Positions 16,959-26,766 are shown, counted from the stretch's first letter. The stretch: 64,000 bases of DNA from Clavibacter michiganensis subsp. insidiosus (GCF_002240565.1 NZ_MZMO01000001.1:1-64000), one strand, 5' to 3'. The notes: generated from the sequence alone by a model not told the origin. Numbers and translations: made by a program.

Positions 16959-17725
16959 CGCTCGAGCGCCCCGGCGTAGTCGGTGCCGTCGTAGTACTCG
17001 CCGAGCTCGTAGCGCAGCAGCGTCGGCGTCTCACGGCGGTCGGGCCGCGCCCACTCGCAGGCGTTCGCGATCACGCGGCGGACGTCCGTGTGGTGGTACA
17101 CGGGGAAGTCCTGGTCGCCGGGCGAGAAGAAGAAGATCCGGCCGAACCCGCGGCGGTAGGTCATGCCGCTGCGGAACACCTCGCCGCCGGTGAAGCCCGA
17201 GATGAAGACGAGCTCGTCGGGCGTGGGCACGTCGAAGTACTCGCCGTACATCTCCTGCTCGTCGATGACGATGGGGTTCGGGACGCCGCGGGTGATGGGG
17301 TGCTGCGGGTTCACGGTCCACACGAGCTCGCGGTCGTGCTCGCTGCGCCAGCGGAGCGTGCACGTGGTGCCCATCAGCTTCGTGAAGATCTTCGACCAGT
17401 GCCCGGAGTGCAGGACGATGAGGCCCATCCCGTCGAGCACGTGGCGGTGCACGCGCGCGACGATCTCGTCGTCCACCTCGGCGTGGGCCGCGTGGCCCCA
17501 CCAGGTGAGGACGTCCGTGCGCGCGAGCAGCTCCTCGGTGAGGCCGTGCTCGGGCTGGTCCATGGTCGCGATCTCGACGTGCGCCGCGGGCAGGTTCTCC
17601 TGCACGCCCTCGGCGACGGCGCCGTGCATCCCGGTCGGGTAGCGGTCGCGGACGTGCTGCTCGATCTGCTCGTGACGGTTCTCGCCCCAGACGGTGACGC
17701 GGAGGGGGGATGCGGTGTCGGTCAT
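16955..17725 (-). CDS. ThuA family protein (trehalose/disaccharide utilisation)
   Basis: This 256-residue class I glutamine-amidotransferase-like protein is of the ThuA family: VTVWGENRHEQ at the start, DVLTWWGHAAH, GLIVLHSGHWSKIF, QEMYGEYFDVP and FFFSPGDQDFPVYHH near the end. ThuA works with ThuB in turning trehalose and related disaccharides into 3-keto derivatives. It is 82 bp behind the second permease gene and overlaps the oxidoreductase by 4 bp, so it belongs to the same transcript. Confidence 0.88.
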   Translation of the reverse strand: MTDTASPLRVTVWGENRHEQIEQHVRDRYPTGMHGAVAEGVQENLPAAHVEIATMDQPEHGLTEELLARTDVLTWWGHAAHAEVDDEIVARVHRHVLDGMGLIVLHSGHWSKIFTKLMGTTCTLRWRSEHDRELVWTVNPQHPITRGVPNPIVIDEQEMYGEYFDVPTPDELVFISGFTGGEVFRSGMTYRRGFGRIFFFSPGDQDFPVYHHTDVRRVIANACEWARPDRRETPTLLRYELGEYYDGTDYAGALER

Positions 17726-17807
17726 GGTGTCTCTCTCTCGGAGGGGTCGTGCGGCAGGTCGGCGGGGGCGCGCCGCGGGTCGGGGGCGCGGGCGGGCGGG
17801 AGCCGGA

Positions 17808-18689
17808 TCACTTGACCGCGCCGCCCGTCGCGCCCGCCGCGATGAAGCGCTGCGCCGCGAGGAGCAGCACGATCGCGGGCAGCGACGCGAGCACGGCCGT
17901 CGCCATCACCGTGCTCCAGTCGGCGGTGTACGTGCCGATGTACTGGTAGATCCCGAGCGTGATGGGGCGCACGTCGTCGGTCGTCGTGAGCGTCAGCGCG
18001 AACAGGAAGTCGCTCCAGGTGAAGAGGAACGTGAAGAGCCCGGCCGTGATCACGGCGTTGAGGCTCACGGGCAGCACGATCGAGCGGAAGGCCCGGAAGT
18101 TCCCGGCGCCGTCCACCTTCGCGGCCTCGATGATCGACGGCGGGATGCCCGCCATGAACGCCCGCATGATGAGGATCGCGAACGGGATGCCGGCCGTGGA
18201 GTCCGCGAGGATCAGGCCCGGGATGGAGTTGAGCAGCCCGACGTCGTTGTACGCGGCGTAGAGCGCGTTCGCGACGACGATGCCCGGGATCATCTGCGAG
18301 ATGAGGATCCCGAACAGCACGATGTTGATCCAGCGGAACCGGAACTGCGCGAGCGCGTACGCCGCCGGGGTCGCGATGGCGAGGCTGAGCACCACGCTGC
18401 CGAGCGCGATCACGAGGCTCGTGCCGAGCGCCTGCCCCTGCTCGGAGAGCGCGGTCGCGTAGCCCTGGAACTGCGCCTCGAACGGGAACCACGCCGCCTG
18501 GATCGCCGGGCCCGCGGGCTGCAGGGAGATGTTGACCATCCAGTAGACGGGGAACAGCATGACGGCGAGGATCACGATCCCGACGACGGTCGAGATCCAG
18601 CTGCGGTCGGCGCGGGGTCGGCGGGACCCGACCGGGTGCGGCAGGCGGCGTGGCGCGGGTGGCGCGAGGCGCTCGGCGGTGTCAGTCAT
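17808..18689 (-). CDS. Carbohydrate ABC transporter permease (MalG-like)
   Basis: A 293-residue permease with six membrane helices and the EAA loop EAAKVDGAGNFRAFRSIVLP, which docks the ATPase. It opens with a cytoplasmic tail and VVGIVILAVMLFPVYWMV. Its start overlaps the stop of the first permease by 8 bp. With that gene and the binding protein it forms a CUT1-type sugar importer. No ATPase gene is nearby, so a shared MsiK-like ATPase encoded elsewhere is expected. Confidence 0.9.
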   Translation of the reverse strand: MTDTAERLAPPAPRRLPHPVGSRRPRADRSWISTVVGIVILAVMLFPVYWMVNISLQPAGPAIQAAWFPFEAQFQGYATALSEQGQALGTSLVIALGSVVLSLAIATPAAYALAQFRFRWINIVLFGILISQMIPGIVVANALYAAYNDVGLLNSIPGLILADSTAGIPFAILIMRAFMAGIPPSIIEAAKVDGAGNFRAFRSIVLPVSLNAVITAGLFTFLFTWSDFLFALTLTTTDDVRPITLGIYQYIGTYTADWSTVMATAVLASLPAIVLLLAAQRFIAAGATGGAVK

Positions 18690-19671
18690 CGACGGCCTTC
18701 CTGTTGGCGCGGAGGTAGACCACCGCGAACACCGCCGAGATGGCGATGAGGATGTTGCTGAGGGCGGCGCCCGACCCGAAGTCGAACTGCTGGAACGAGA
18801 GCGTGTACGACTGCGTCGCGATGGTCTGCGTCGAGTTCGCGGGCCCGCCGTTCGTGAGGCCCAGGATGATGTCGAGCACCTTGATCGTGTAGACGACGCC
18901 GAGGACGAGCACGACGCCCACCACGGGTCGCAGCAGCGGCCAGGTGATGTGCCGGAAGCCGCGCCAGCCGGTGGCCCCGTCGAGGGATCCGGCCTCGTAC
19001 AGCTCCGGCGGGATGTCCTGCAGGCCGCCGTAGAGGATGGTCGTGTTGAACGGGATCCCGATCCACACGTTCACGGCGATCACCGTGATGAGCGCGAACG
19101 CCGGGCTCGTGAGCCACGGCACCGGGTCCTGCACCGCGCCCGTGCCCAGCAGGAACTGGTTGAGCACGCCGGAGTCCTGGTCGAGGATCCACTTCCACAC
19201 CGCGCTCGAGACGATGAGCGGCAGCAGCCACGGCAGGAGCAGCAGCGCCCGCAGCAGCCCGTTGAGCGGGAACGACCGGCGGAAGAACAGCGCCAGCACG
19301 AGCCCGATGACGAATTGGCCGAGGATCGAGCCGATCGTGAAGAGGAACGTGTTGAGGAGCGCCGTCGAGAAGATCCCCGACGAGAGCACCGATGCGTAGT
19401 TCGCGAACCCGACCCACGGCGCCTCGCCCGTGTAGAAGGTGGTCGTCGTGTACTCCTGGAAGCTCATGACGATGTTCTTCACGACGGGATAGCCGAAGAA
19501 GAGCACGAGGTACACGACCGCCGGCACCAGGAACATCGCCTGGAAGAAGCGCTCCCACCGGAAGCGGGGACGGCGACGCACGGGGCCCCGCGCGGCGGCG
19601 GCGTCCCCGGCGCCCCGGGCCCGCCCGGCCGCCTGCGCGGTCGGGCGGGCGGGGACGGCGGTCGTCGCCAT
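18682..19671 (-). CDS. Carbohydrate ABC transporter permease (MalF-like)
   Basis: A 329-residue permease with a basic N-terminal tail, first helix AMFLVPAVVYLVLFFGYPVV, and the EAA loop YEAGSLDGATGWRGFRHITW. Six helices are predicted. The start ATG overlaps the stop of the binding protein gene by one base (TGATG), showing translational coupling. Confidence 0.9.
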   Translation of the reverse strand: MATTAVPARPTAQAAGRARGAGDAAAARGPVRRRPRFRWERFFQAMFLVPAVVYLVLFFGYPVVKNIVMSFQEYTTTTFYTGEAPWVGFANYASVLSSGIFSTALLNTFLFTIGSILGQFVIGLVLALFFRRSFPLNGLLRALLLLPWLLPLIVSSAVWKWILDQDSGVLNQFLLGTGAVQDPVPWLTSPAFALITVIAVNVWIGIPFNTTILYGGLQDIPPELYEAGSLDGATGWRGFRHITWPLLRPVVGVVLVLGVVYTIKVLDIILGLTNGGPANSTQTIATQSYTLSFQQFDFGSGAALSNILIAISAVFAVVYLRANRKAVDD

Positions 19672-20909
19672 CAGCCCTGCTCGGCGTTCTTCAGCGCGTC
19701 CTCCGGGGAGGACTGACCGGTCAGCGCCGACTGGACGGCCGTGTAGATCTTCGTGGCGGCCTTCGGCCAGTCGGCGCCGAGCTCGCCGGTGCGGGCGCGG
19801 GCGTCGGCGACGAGGTCGACGAACACCTGCTCCTCGGGCACCTGCTGGCCGAACTCGGTGGCGACGGCGGTCTTCGACGGGATCGTGAAGCGCTTGCTGG
19901 CCATCTCGAGCTGGTTCTCGTCGGAGTTGAGGCACTCGACGACCTTCGCGGCCGTGGCCTGCTTCTCCTTGTCGCCCGTCTGCGGCACGGTCCAGACCTC
20001 GCCGCCGAGCGGGGCGACGGCGGTGCCGCCGGCCTCGGGTGCGGGCAGCTTGGCGATGCCGTAGTCGACGCCCGACTCGGTGAGCGCGGGGATCTGCCAC
20101 GGGCCGTTGATCATCATCGCCGTCTTGCCGGCCATGAACTGGTCGTTGACGTCGGACTGGGTCCAGTTGACGACGCTCTGCGACGCCGAGCCGTCCTTCA
20201 CGAGGTCGGTCCAGAGCTGCAGCGCCTCCGCGGTCTCGGGGGTGGCGATGTCCTTCTCGTCGCCGCCGTTGGACCACATGAAGGGCAGGAACTGCCAGGT
20301 GCCCTCGTAGGTGGCGTTGGCGTCCATCGCGATGCCGTAGCGGTCGCCGTCCTTGAGCGCGGCGGCCGCGGTCTTCAGCTCGTCCCACGTCGTGGGCGGC
20401 TGGATCCCGGCGTCGGCCAGCATGGCCTTGTCGTAGAACAGCGCGATCGTGTTCACGGTCGGCGCGAGGCCGTACGTCTTGCCCTCGTAGGTGCCCGCGT
20501 CGACGACGCCCTTCGCGTAGCCGTCGGTGGAGATGCCGAAGTCCTCGAGCGGGGCGAGCGCGCCGGTCGCGGCGATCTGCTGCAGGTCGGGGTTGTCGAG
20601 CATGAGCACGTCGGGCAGCGTCTTCGACGACGCCTGCTGCAGCACCTTCTGGATGAGGCTCGAGCCCGGGATCGACGTGCGCTTGATGGTGATCCCGAGC
20701 GACTCGCCGCACTTCTGGAGGGTGTCGCCGATGACGGTGTCGTCGTTGCCCTCGTTGTAGTAGTCGGTGACGGTGATCGTCTTCGGATCCCCGCCGGACG
20801 AGGATCCGCCTCCCCCGCCGCCGGAGCAGCCGGCGAGCACGAGGGGGACGGTGGCCGCGAAGGCGGCGGCGCCGATGAGGCGGCGGCGGGCGGTGGATCG
20901 AGGGGACAT
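19671..20909 (-). CDS. Sugar ABC transporter substrate-binding lipoprotein
   Basis: A 412-residue family 1-type solute-binding protein. It has a signal peptide with lipobox VLAGC (Cys about residue 27) and a Gly/Ser linker, then the binding fold (TITVTDYYNEGNDDTVIG, FYDKAMLADAGIQPPTTWDE, MINGPWQIPALTESGVDYG). It should sit on the outer face of the membrane and deliver a sugar or disaccharide to the two permeases. AAGGAAGAG upstream of ATG 20909 is a good Shine-Dalgarno. It is the first gene of the seven-gene operon. Confidence 0.92.
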   Translation of the reverse strand: MSPRSTARRRLIGAAAFAATVPLVLAGCSGGGGGGSSSGGDPKTITVTDYYNEGNDDTVIGDTLQKCGESLGITIKRTSIPGSSLIQKVLQQASSKTLPDVLMLDNPDLQQIAATGALAPLEDFGISTDGYAKGVVDAGTYEGKTYGLAPTVNTIALFYDKAMLADAGIQPPTTWDELKTAAAALKDGDRYGIAMDANATYEGTWQFLPFMWSNGGDEKDIATPETAEALQLWTDLVKDGSASQSVVNWTQSDVNDQFMAGKTAMMINGPWQIPALTESGVDYGIAKLPAPEAGGTAVAPLGGEVWTVPQTGDKEKQATAAKVVECLNSDENQLEMASKRFTIPSKTAVATEFGQQVPEEQVFVDLVADARARTGELGADWPKAATKIYTAVQSALTGQSSPEDALKNAEQG

Positions 20910-21016
20910 CGCGTGGTCTCTTCCTTGAGGTGGCGGTCGGTCCGGGGCTCGACGACACCGTGATCCGCCAGCTCCGCACGCATCCGGGAGGCGTCGTCGC
21001 GCACCCGATGGCGGCG

Positions 21017-21055
21017 ACGCTAACACCGGATCGGGGGTCGTGTAAAGCGGTTAAC
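21017..21055 (-). promoter_or_regulatory. Sugar-operon promoter with LacI-type operator
   Basis: On the minus strand TTTACA (21041-21046), an 18-bp spacer and TAGCGT (21017-21022) form a sigma-70-type promoter. The -35 box is overlapped by the dyad GTAAAGCGGTTAAC (21042-21055), which has the central CG and 10 of 14 matching dyad positions of a LacI-family operator. A leader of about 100 bases separates it from the binding protein start. Confidence 0.55.
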
Positions 21056-21138
21056 CAGAGCTCGGACCGGAGTGCCCGTAGACGGCGGGCACGGCATCGC
21101 GGATCATGGCGCCCACACCGAGCTCGAGGAGGAGCCGC

Positions 21139-22396
<1,258 letters not shown>

Positions 22397-22418
22397 CGGC
22401 GGACGCCGCGGGCGGGCC

Positions 22419-23378
22419 TCAGACGAGGGTCGCCAGCGGCCCGCCGGCCAGGTGCTCCCGGAGCCGCTCCACGAGCAGGGCCGCCTGCCTCCCGTCGACG
22501 TCCCGCGTGTTCCGTCCCACGTGTGGCGTGACGATGGCGTCGGGGAGCGAGCGGAGGGGGTGGTCCGCCGGGAGCGGATCCGGATCCACCACGTCGAGCG
22601 CGGCGGACAGGCGGCCCGACGCGACCTCCCGCACGAGGGCGTCCGTGTCGACGAGCCGTCCGCGTCCCACGTTCACGACGAGGGCGCCGTCGGGCAGCAG
22701 CGCCAGGAGCCGCGCGTCCACCAGCCCCGCCGTCTCGTCCGTGAGCGGCAGGGCGAGCACGAGGACGTCCGTGCCCGGCAGCAGGGACGGCAGCTCGGCG
22801 ACCGCGTGGACCGGGCCCGCCTCCGTGGGACGGGCCGTGCGCGCGACGCGGACGAGCCGGACCCCGAAGGGCGCCAGGTGATCCGACACCGCCCGGCCGA
22901 TGCCGCCGGCGCCGACCACCACGACGCGGCTCCCCCGGAGCCCCGGCGACACCAGGTCCTCCTCCCACGCGCCCGCGGCCAGCGCGTCGCGATGCCGGAC
23001 CACGTCGCGCCGACAGGCGAGCGCCAGCGCCACGACGAGCTCCGCGACGCTCGCGTCGGCGACCCCCGCGGACGTGGCCACCCGAACGCCGGCGAGGTCG
23101 ACGCGCCGCAGCCAGTCCGTGCCGCTGGTGAGCACCTGGAGCAGACGCAGGCGGGGCAGCCGCCCGAGGGCGTCCCACCCCGTCGCGTCGAGGGCATGCG
23201 GGAGCGGCGGGATGCACGCCTCGACCCGGTCGAGCACGTCCGGCGCGAGCGGCGTGCCGGCGGTCAGCCAGGCGACCTCCCTGCCGTGCTCCTCCGCCAG
23301 GGCCACGAGGTCCGCCTCTCCCGGCAGGACGCCGGGGCCGGCGAGCAGCAGGACAGGGGGGAGCGAGGGACGGGGCAC
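22419..23378 (-). CDS. D-isomer specific 2-hydroxyacid dehydrogenase
   Basis: A 319-residue dehydrogenase with the NAD-binding motif VVVVGAGGIGRAVSDHL near residue 150, the catalytic Arg region VNVGRGRLVDTDALV, Glu/Asp in DVVDPDPLP and His in IVTPHVGRNTRD. It reduces a 2-keto acid or oxidises a D-2-hydroxy acid, and the substrate is unknown. It starts at GTG 23378. It lies behind the NUDIX gene on the same strand with a 140-bp GC-rich, hairpin-prone gap. Confidence 0.88.
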   Translation of the reverse strand: MPRPSLPPVLLLAGPGVLPGEADLVALAEEHGREVAWLTAGTPLAPDVLDRVEACIPPLPHALDATGWDALGRLPRLRLLQVLTSGTDWLRRVDLAGVRVATSAGVADASVAELVVALALACRRDVVRHRDALAAGAWEEDLVSPGLRGSRVVVVGAGGIGRAVSDHLAPFGVRLVRVARTARPTEAGPVHAVAELPSLLPGTDVLVLALPLTDETAGLVDARLLALLPDGALVVNVGRGRLVDTDALVREVASGRLSAALDVVDPDPLPADHPLRSLPDAIVTPHVGRNTRDVDGRQAALLVERLREHLAGGPLATLV

Positions 23379-23518
23379 GGGATCCTCCGGGTCGGGTCGG
23401 CCATCGGAGGGACCATGGTCGCGGGCCGGCGGGGGCTCGCGCGCGGATCCTCCACCGGAGCGCTCCGGGGCGGGGCGCGGACGCGTCCCGGAGCGCGTCC
23501 CGCCCAGCCCCGCCGGGA

Positions 23519-24112
23519 TCAGCCCGCGTGCGGCGGGGCGACGGGAGGCAGCAGCCCCTGCTCGGCGGCGGCCGCGCGGGCGATCAGCAGGGTCGGGTCC
23601 TCGATGCCGCCCGCCGCGATGAGCGCGTCGAGCTCCGCGACCGGCATGCGCACGAGGCGCACCTGCTCGGACGGGTCGGAGTGGTCGGCCGTGCCCGCGG
23701 TGGTCGGCGTCGTGCAGGCGAACACGTGCACGAGCCAGGACGCCCGGCCGGGGTTCACGGCGTAGGTGCGCAGGGGGCGGATCTCCGGCGCGACGAGGCC
23801 GAGCTCCTCCTCGAGCTCACGGCGGGCGGCGTCGGCGGGGTGCTCGGAGGCGTCGCCCGCGCCGCCGGGGAGGTCGAGGATCCAGCGCCCGAGCGGGTGG
23901 CGGTACTGGCGTGAGAGCAGCACGTGGTCGCCGTCGATCACGAGGGTCGCGACCGCGAACGGCACGCTCTCGTCGACCTCGTAGCGCGACGCGGATCCGT
24001 CGGGCAGCAGCACGTCGTGCTCGACGAGGACGACGCGGCCGCGGTGGAGGTCGCGGCGTCCGGTCGTGCTCCAGACGAGCTCCGGGTCGGGCTGGGTCTC
24101 CGCGCTGCTCAT
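23519..24112 (-). CDS. NUDIX hydrolase (ADP-ribose pyrophosphatase-like)
   Basis: A 197-residue protein with a complete Nudix box GGAGDASEHPADAARRELEE followed by ELGL, and YRHPLGRWILDLPGG just before it, the pattern of ADP-ribose or nucleoside diphosphate-sugar pyrophosphatases. ATG 24112 has TAGGCT six bases upstream. Confidence 0.88.
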   Translation of the reverse strand: MSSAETQPDPELVWSTTGRRDLHRGRVVLVEHDVLLPDGSASRYEVDESVPFAVATLVIDGDHVLLSRQYRHPLGRWILDLPGGAGDASEHPADAARRELEEELGLVAPEIRPLRTYAVNPGRASWLVHVFACTTPTTAGTADHSDPSEQVRLVRMPVAELDALIAAGGIEDPTLLIARAAAAEQGLLPPVAPPHAG

Positions 24113-24118
24113 CCCGCG

Positions 24119-24124
24119 AGCCTA
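24119..24124 (-). promoter_or_regulatory. -10 box (TAGGCT), leaderless start
   Basis: On the minus strand TAGGCT is six bases before the ATG at 24112. It touches the stop of the GNAT gene upstream. Confidence 0.45.
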
Positions 24125-24598
24125 GGTCGTGGCATCCCCCGCCGCCCCGAGCGCCCGCGACCACGCGACCTCGCGCGCCAGCTGCCCGCTCGCCCGGAAC
24201 GCGACGACCTGACGGGCGTCGGGCAGCGCGGCGGCGAGCGCGTCGCGGTCGGCCTCCTGGAAGCCGAGGCCGCGCCAGAACGGACCGGACCTCCGCGAGA
24301 ACAGCCACGCGCGCTCGGCGCCGGCATCCGCAGCGGCCGCGAGCGCGTGCCGGGCGAGCGTCGAACCGAGGCCCGCGGACCGGAGGGCGGGACCCACCGC
24401 GACGCTGCGGATCAGGGCGTGCCGCCCGTCCGCGCTGAGCTCGAAGCCGGTGCTGCCGCTGATGCGACCATCGGCGTCGCGCCGGAAGCAGAGCCATACA
24501 CCCGGGTCGTCGAGCCCCGTGACCGTGAGGTCCGCCGCCGCGAGGAACGCGTGCAGCGTCGCGACGTCCGCGGCGGAGGCGACGGGCGCGAGGGCCAT
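24122..24598 (-). CDS. GNAT family N-acetyltransferase
   Basis: A 158-residue acetyltransferase resembling the small ArsN2-like group: IRSVAVGPALRSAGLGSTLA forms the acetyl-CoA loop, and AWLFSRRSGPFWRGLGFQEA is the typical last strand and turn. Its ATG overlaps the crcB stop by one base (TGATG), so it is translated with the crcB pair. The substrate is unknown, and a link to fluoride is only positional. Confidence 0.8.
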   Translation of the reverse strand: MALAPVASAADVATLHAFLAAADLTVTGLDDPGVWLCFRRDADGRISGSTGFELSADGRHALIRSVAVGPALRSAGLGSTLARHALAAAADAGAERAWLFSRRSGPFWRGLGFQEADRDALAAALPDARQVVAFRASGQLAREVAWSRALGAAGDATT

Positions 24599-24978
24599 CA
24601 CAGCGCCTGGCCCACCACGATCCCGAGCCCCGCCGCCGCGACGCACACCACGAGCATGCCGACGCCGTTCGCGAGCGCCGCGCCGATCCGGCCCGCCTGC
24701 GCGAGCCGCACCGTCTCGAGGCTGGCGGTGCTGAAGGTCGTGTAGCCGCCCATGAGCCCGCCGCCGAGGATCAGCAGGAGGTCGTGCGGGAGGCCGGCCT
24801 GCGCGGCGGCACCGGTGAGCAGGCCGAGGCCGAGGGATCCGGTGACGTTGATGACGGTCGTACCCCACGGGTACGCCGCGCCGAGGCGGCCGCGGATGGC
24901 GCCGTCGAGGAGCAGGCGGAGGGCGGATCCGACGCCGCCGGCCACGCAGATCAGCGCGAACACGAGCGGGCCGGTCAC
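24598..24978 (-). CDS. crcB: Fluoride channel CrcB (second subunit)
   Basis: A 126-residue four-helix Fluc protein: GGVGSALRLLLDGAIRG near the start, WGTTVINVTGSLGLGLLTG in helix 2 with the conserved Asn, and GGYTTFSTASLE in helix 3 with the Phe-box. It starts at GTG 24978, overlapping the upstream crcB by 4 bp. Fluc channels can be heterodimers of two such subunits in actinobacteria and firmicutes, and this pair fits. Confidence 0.92.
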   Translation of the reverse strand: MTGPLVFALICVAGGVGSALRLLLDGAIRGRLGAAYPWGTTVINVTGSLGLGLLTGAAAQAGLPHDLLLILGGGLMGGYTTFSTASLETVRLAQAGRIGAALANGVGMLVVCVAAAGLGIVVGQAL

Positions 24979-25499
24979 GACGCCGCCCCCGTCGCGCGGC
25001 CGGCCGCGGTGCGGCGGTGGATCGCGGCGCCCGCGGCGATCCCGGCGACCGACGCCGCGGCGCCGACCACGAGCGAGAGCGCGGCGTAGGCGAGCGCGAC
25101 GCCGAGCGCGGATCCGGTCAGCGACGCCGCGTCGGTCGCGAGCGAGCTGTACGTGGTGAAGCCGCCGAGCACGCCCGTGCCCACCAGCAGGCGGATCGCG
25201 CGGCGCCGCCCCTCGTCGGGCCCGCGGCGGGCGAGCGACTCCAGCAGCGTGCCGAGCACGAAGGCGCCGACCACGTTGATCAGGAGGATCGTCACGGGGA
25301 TGCCCCCGGCGGGCGCGGGCCAGATGAGCGCGAGCGCCTCGCGGATCCCCGTGCCCACGGCGCCGCCGAGCGCGACGAGGCCGAGGGACGACCAGCGGAG
25401 GTGGATCGGGCGGCCCGGGTCGTCGTCCACCTCCACGTCGCTGTCGAGGGGCGCGCCGTCGAGGGGCGCGTCGCCGCCGGGCTGTCGGTGGTCGGTCAT
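24975..25499 (-). CDS. crcB: Fluoride channel CrcB (first subunit, with N-terminal extension)
   Basis: A 174-residue Fluc protein with an acidic, polar N-terminal extension of about 38 residues, then ALGGAVGTGIREALALIWP, ILLINVVGAFVLGTLLES (conserved Asn) and GVLGGFTTYSSLATDA. Four membrane helices are predicted. It is the first gene of the fluoride operon, and a probable fluoride riboswitch lies 40 bp upstream of ATG 25499. Confidence 0.92.
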   Translation of the reverse strand: MTDHRQPGGDAPLDGAPLDSDVEVDDDPGRPIHLRWSSLGLVALGGAVGTGIREALALIWPAPAGGIPVTILLINVVGAFVLGTLLESLARRGPDEGRRRAIRLLVGTGVLGGFTTYSSLATDAASLTGSALGVALAYAALSLVVGAAASVAGIAAGAAIHRRTAAGRATGAAS

Positions 25500-25539
25500 G
25501 GGGTCTCCCATCTCGGATGGCATGGCTGGCCAAGAGACA

Positions 25540-25593
25540 GGGACTGTCGTCGACGAGGTCGTCGAGGTTCGGGTACGGCGAGCCCCACCGCCG
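25540..25593 (-). ncRNA. Probable fluoride (crcB) riboswitch
   Basis: On the minus strand the leader folds as the fluoride aptamer does. A CGGCG/CGCCG stem (25589-25593 with 25576-25580) closes a loop GTGGGGCT, an inner 7-bp hairpin follows (TCGACGA/TCGTCGA), and then CGACAGTCCC. The loop bases GGGGCT can pair with AGTCCC (25540-25545) including one G-U, which is the long-range pairing of this class. The tract before it reads CGAC where the consensus is usually UGAU, so the match is good but not perfect. Position in front of a crcB pair is the strongest support. Confidence 0.6.
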
Positions 25594-25675
25594 TGCCTCC
25601 CGCGGGAGGCCCCTCCCGGAAGGAGGCCGGACCATTGAACCACGGCCCGCCCTGGTCGCGGCCGTGCGCCGCCGG

Positions 25676-25681
25676 TAGCGT
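25676..25681 (+). promoter_or_regulatory. -10 box (TAGCGT), leaderless start
   Basis: TAGCGT is six bases before ATG 25688. Confidence 0.5.
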
Positions 25682-25687
25682 CGCCGC

Positions 25688-25939
25688 ATGAACGCACACG
25701 GCATCGTCGCCCCGCCCCCGCCGCCCGAGAGGCAGAGGGCCCGCGGGCCCGCCTCCTACTTCCCGAGCATCGAGACCGCGTACGGGCAGCCGGTCCAGCG
25801 CTGGATCGACCTCGCCGACGCCCGCCTCGACGTCGAGCCGCACATGCAGGTCGTCGCGTGGCTCAAGGCCGAGCACGGCCTCGGGCACGGGCACGCCAAC
25901 GCGGTCGTCGCGTTCGTGAAGGCAGCGCGCTCCGCCTGA
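25688..25939 (+). CDS. DUF4287 domain protein
   Basis: An 83-residue protein with a Pro-rich start and the DUF4287 pattern: SYFPSIETAYGQPVQRWIDL, then HMQVVAWLKAEHGLGHGHAN and VVAFVKAARS. The family is common in actinobacteria as a small stand-alone protein or fused to DUF5655. Function is unknown, although the helix with GHGHAN is strongly conserved. It is divergent from the fluoride operon. Confidence 0.85.
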   Translation: MNAHGIVAPPPPPERQRARGPASYFPSIETAYGQPVQRWIDLADARLDVEPHMQVVAWLKAEHGLGHGHANAVVAFVKAARSA

Positions 25940-25994
25940 GCCCGGTCCGACCGGTCCGCCCGGCCCGCCCGGCCCGGCCCGCATCGCGCGCCCG

Positions 25995-26000
25995 TAGCCT
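25995..26000 (+). promoter_or_regulatory. -10 box (TAGCCT), leaderless start
   Basis: TAGCCT is six bases before ATG 26007. Confidence 0.5.
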
Positions 26001-26006
26001 GGGCGC

Positions 26007-26624
26007 ATGCGCACCCGCCCGACCCTCGTCGTCACCGGGGTCGCGCTCCTCGCCGCGGTCGGCGCCACGCTCCTCGCGAGCGAGGGGATCCACCGGCTCG
26101 CCAGCACCCGCGGCCTCGGCCTCGGCCGCGCGCCGGGCCGCCCCGACGGCGCCGTGGGCCGCGAGGTCGTCGTCGTCCTCGGCTTCGGCAACGCCGGCCC
26201 GCGCGCCAACCGGATCAACCGCTACCGGGTGCGCGCGGCCCTGCGCTCGATGGACCCGCGAGCCGCGTCGACCGCGCTCGTGCTCTGCGGCGGATCCGTG
26301 ATGGGCGACGAGCCCGAGGCCCGGATCCTCGCCCGCTTCGCCCGCGACGAGCTCGGCTACGCGGGCCCGGTCGTCCTCGAGGAGGCCAGCACGAGCACGC
26401 GCGAGAACGTCGCGAACGCGATCCCGCTCGTCGAGGACGCCGACACCATCCGCATCGTCTCCGATCCCGTGCACGCGGAGGAGGCCCGCGGCTACCTGCG
26501 CGCCGCGCGCCCCGACCTCGCCGACCGGCTCGCGCGCGCCGACGACTACCGCTTCGGCGAGATGACGTGGATGAAGCCGCTCGCCATCGTCGTCGCGCTG
26601 CTGCGGCGCGCGCGCTCCGCCTAG
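26007..26624 (+). CDS. YdcF/ElyC family protein (DUF218)
   Basis: A 205-residue protein with one N-terminal membrane helix (LVVTGVALLAAVGATLLAS) and a DUF218 Rossmann-like domain: VVVVLGFGNAGPRANRINRY, LVLCGGSVMGDEPEA, VLEEASTSTRENVANA and IRIVSDPVHAEEARGYLRA. Family members are linked to cell-envelope or vancomycin-related functions but the reaction is unknown. The domain would face outside. Confidence 0.85.
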   Translation: MRTRPTLVVTGVALLAAVGATLLASEGIHRLASTRGLGLGRAPGRPDGAVGREVVVVLGFGNAGPRANRINRYRVRAALRSMDPRAASTALVLCGGSVMGDEPEARILARFARDELGYAGPVVLEEASTSTRENVANAIPLVEDADTIRIVSDPVHAEEARGYLRAARPDLADRLARADDYRFGEMTWMKPLAIVVALLRRARSA

Positions 26625-26752
26625 CCCGGGCCCGCTCCCCGACGCCGTCCGACGCACACCGCCCGCCCTACCGGATCCCGCGCCGGCGCGAGCCGACCAT
26701 CCCGAGCCGGCCGCGTCTCCCCAGGCGGCCGCCGCTTCTCCTCGCGGGCGAT

Positions 26753-26758
26753 TAGCGT
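26753..26758 (+). promoter_or_regulatory. -10 box (TAGCGT)
   Basis: TAGCGT lies eight bases before ATG 26767, giving a leader of about two bases or none. Confidence 0.45.
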
Positions 26759-26766
26759 CAGCCGCG

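Noticed and set aside
15747-17034. Long alternative frames opposite the sugar operon, rich in Arg and Ala
   Set aside because: They lack any family pattern and mirror the codon structure of the true minus-strand genes.
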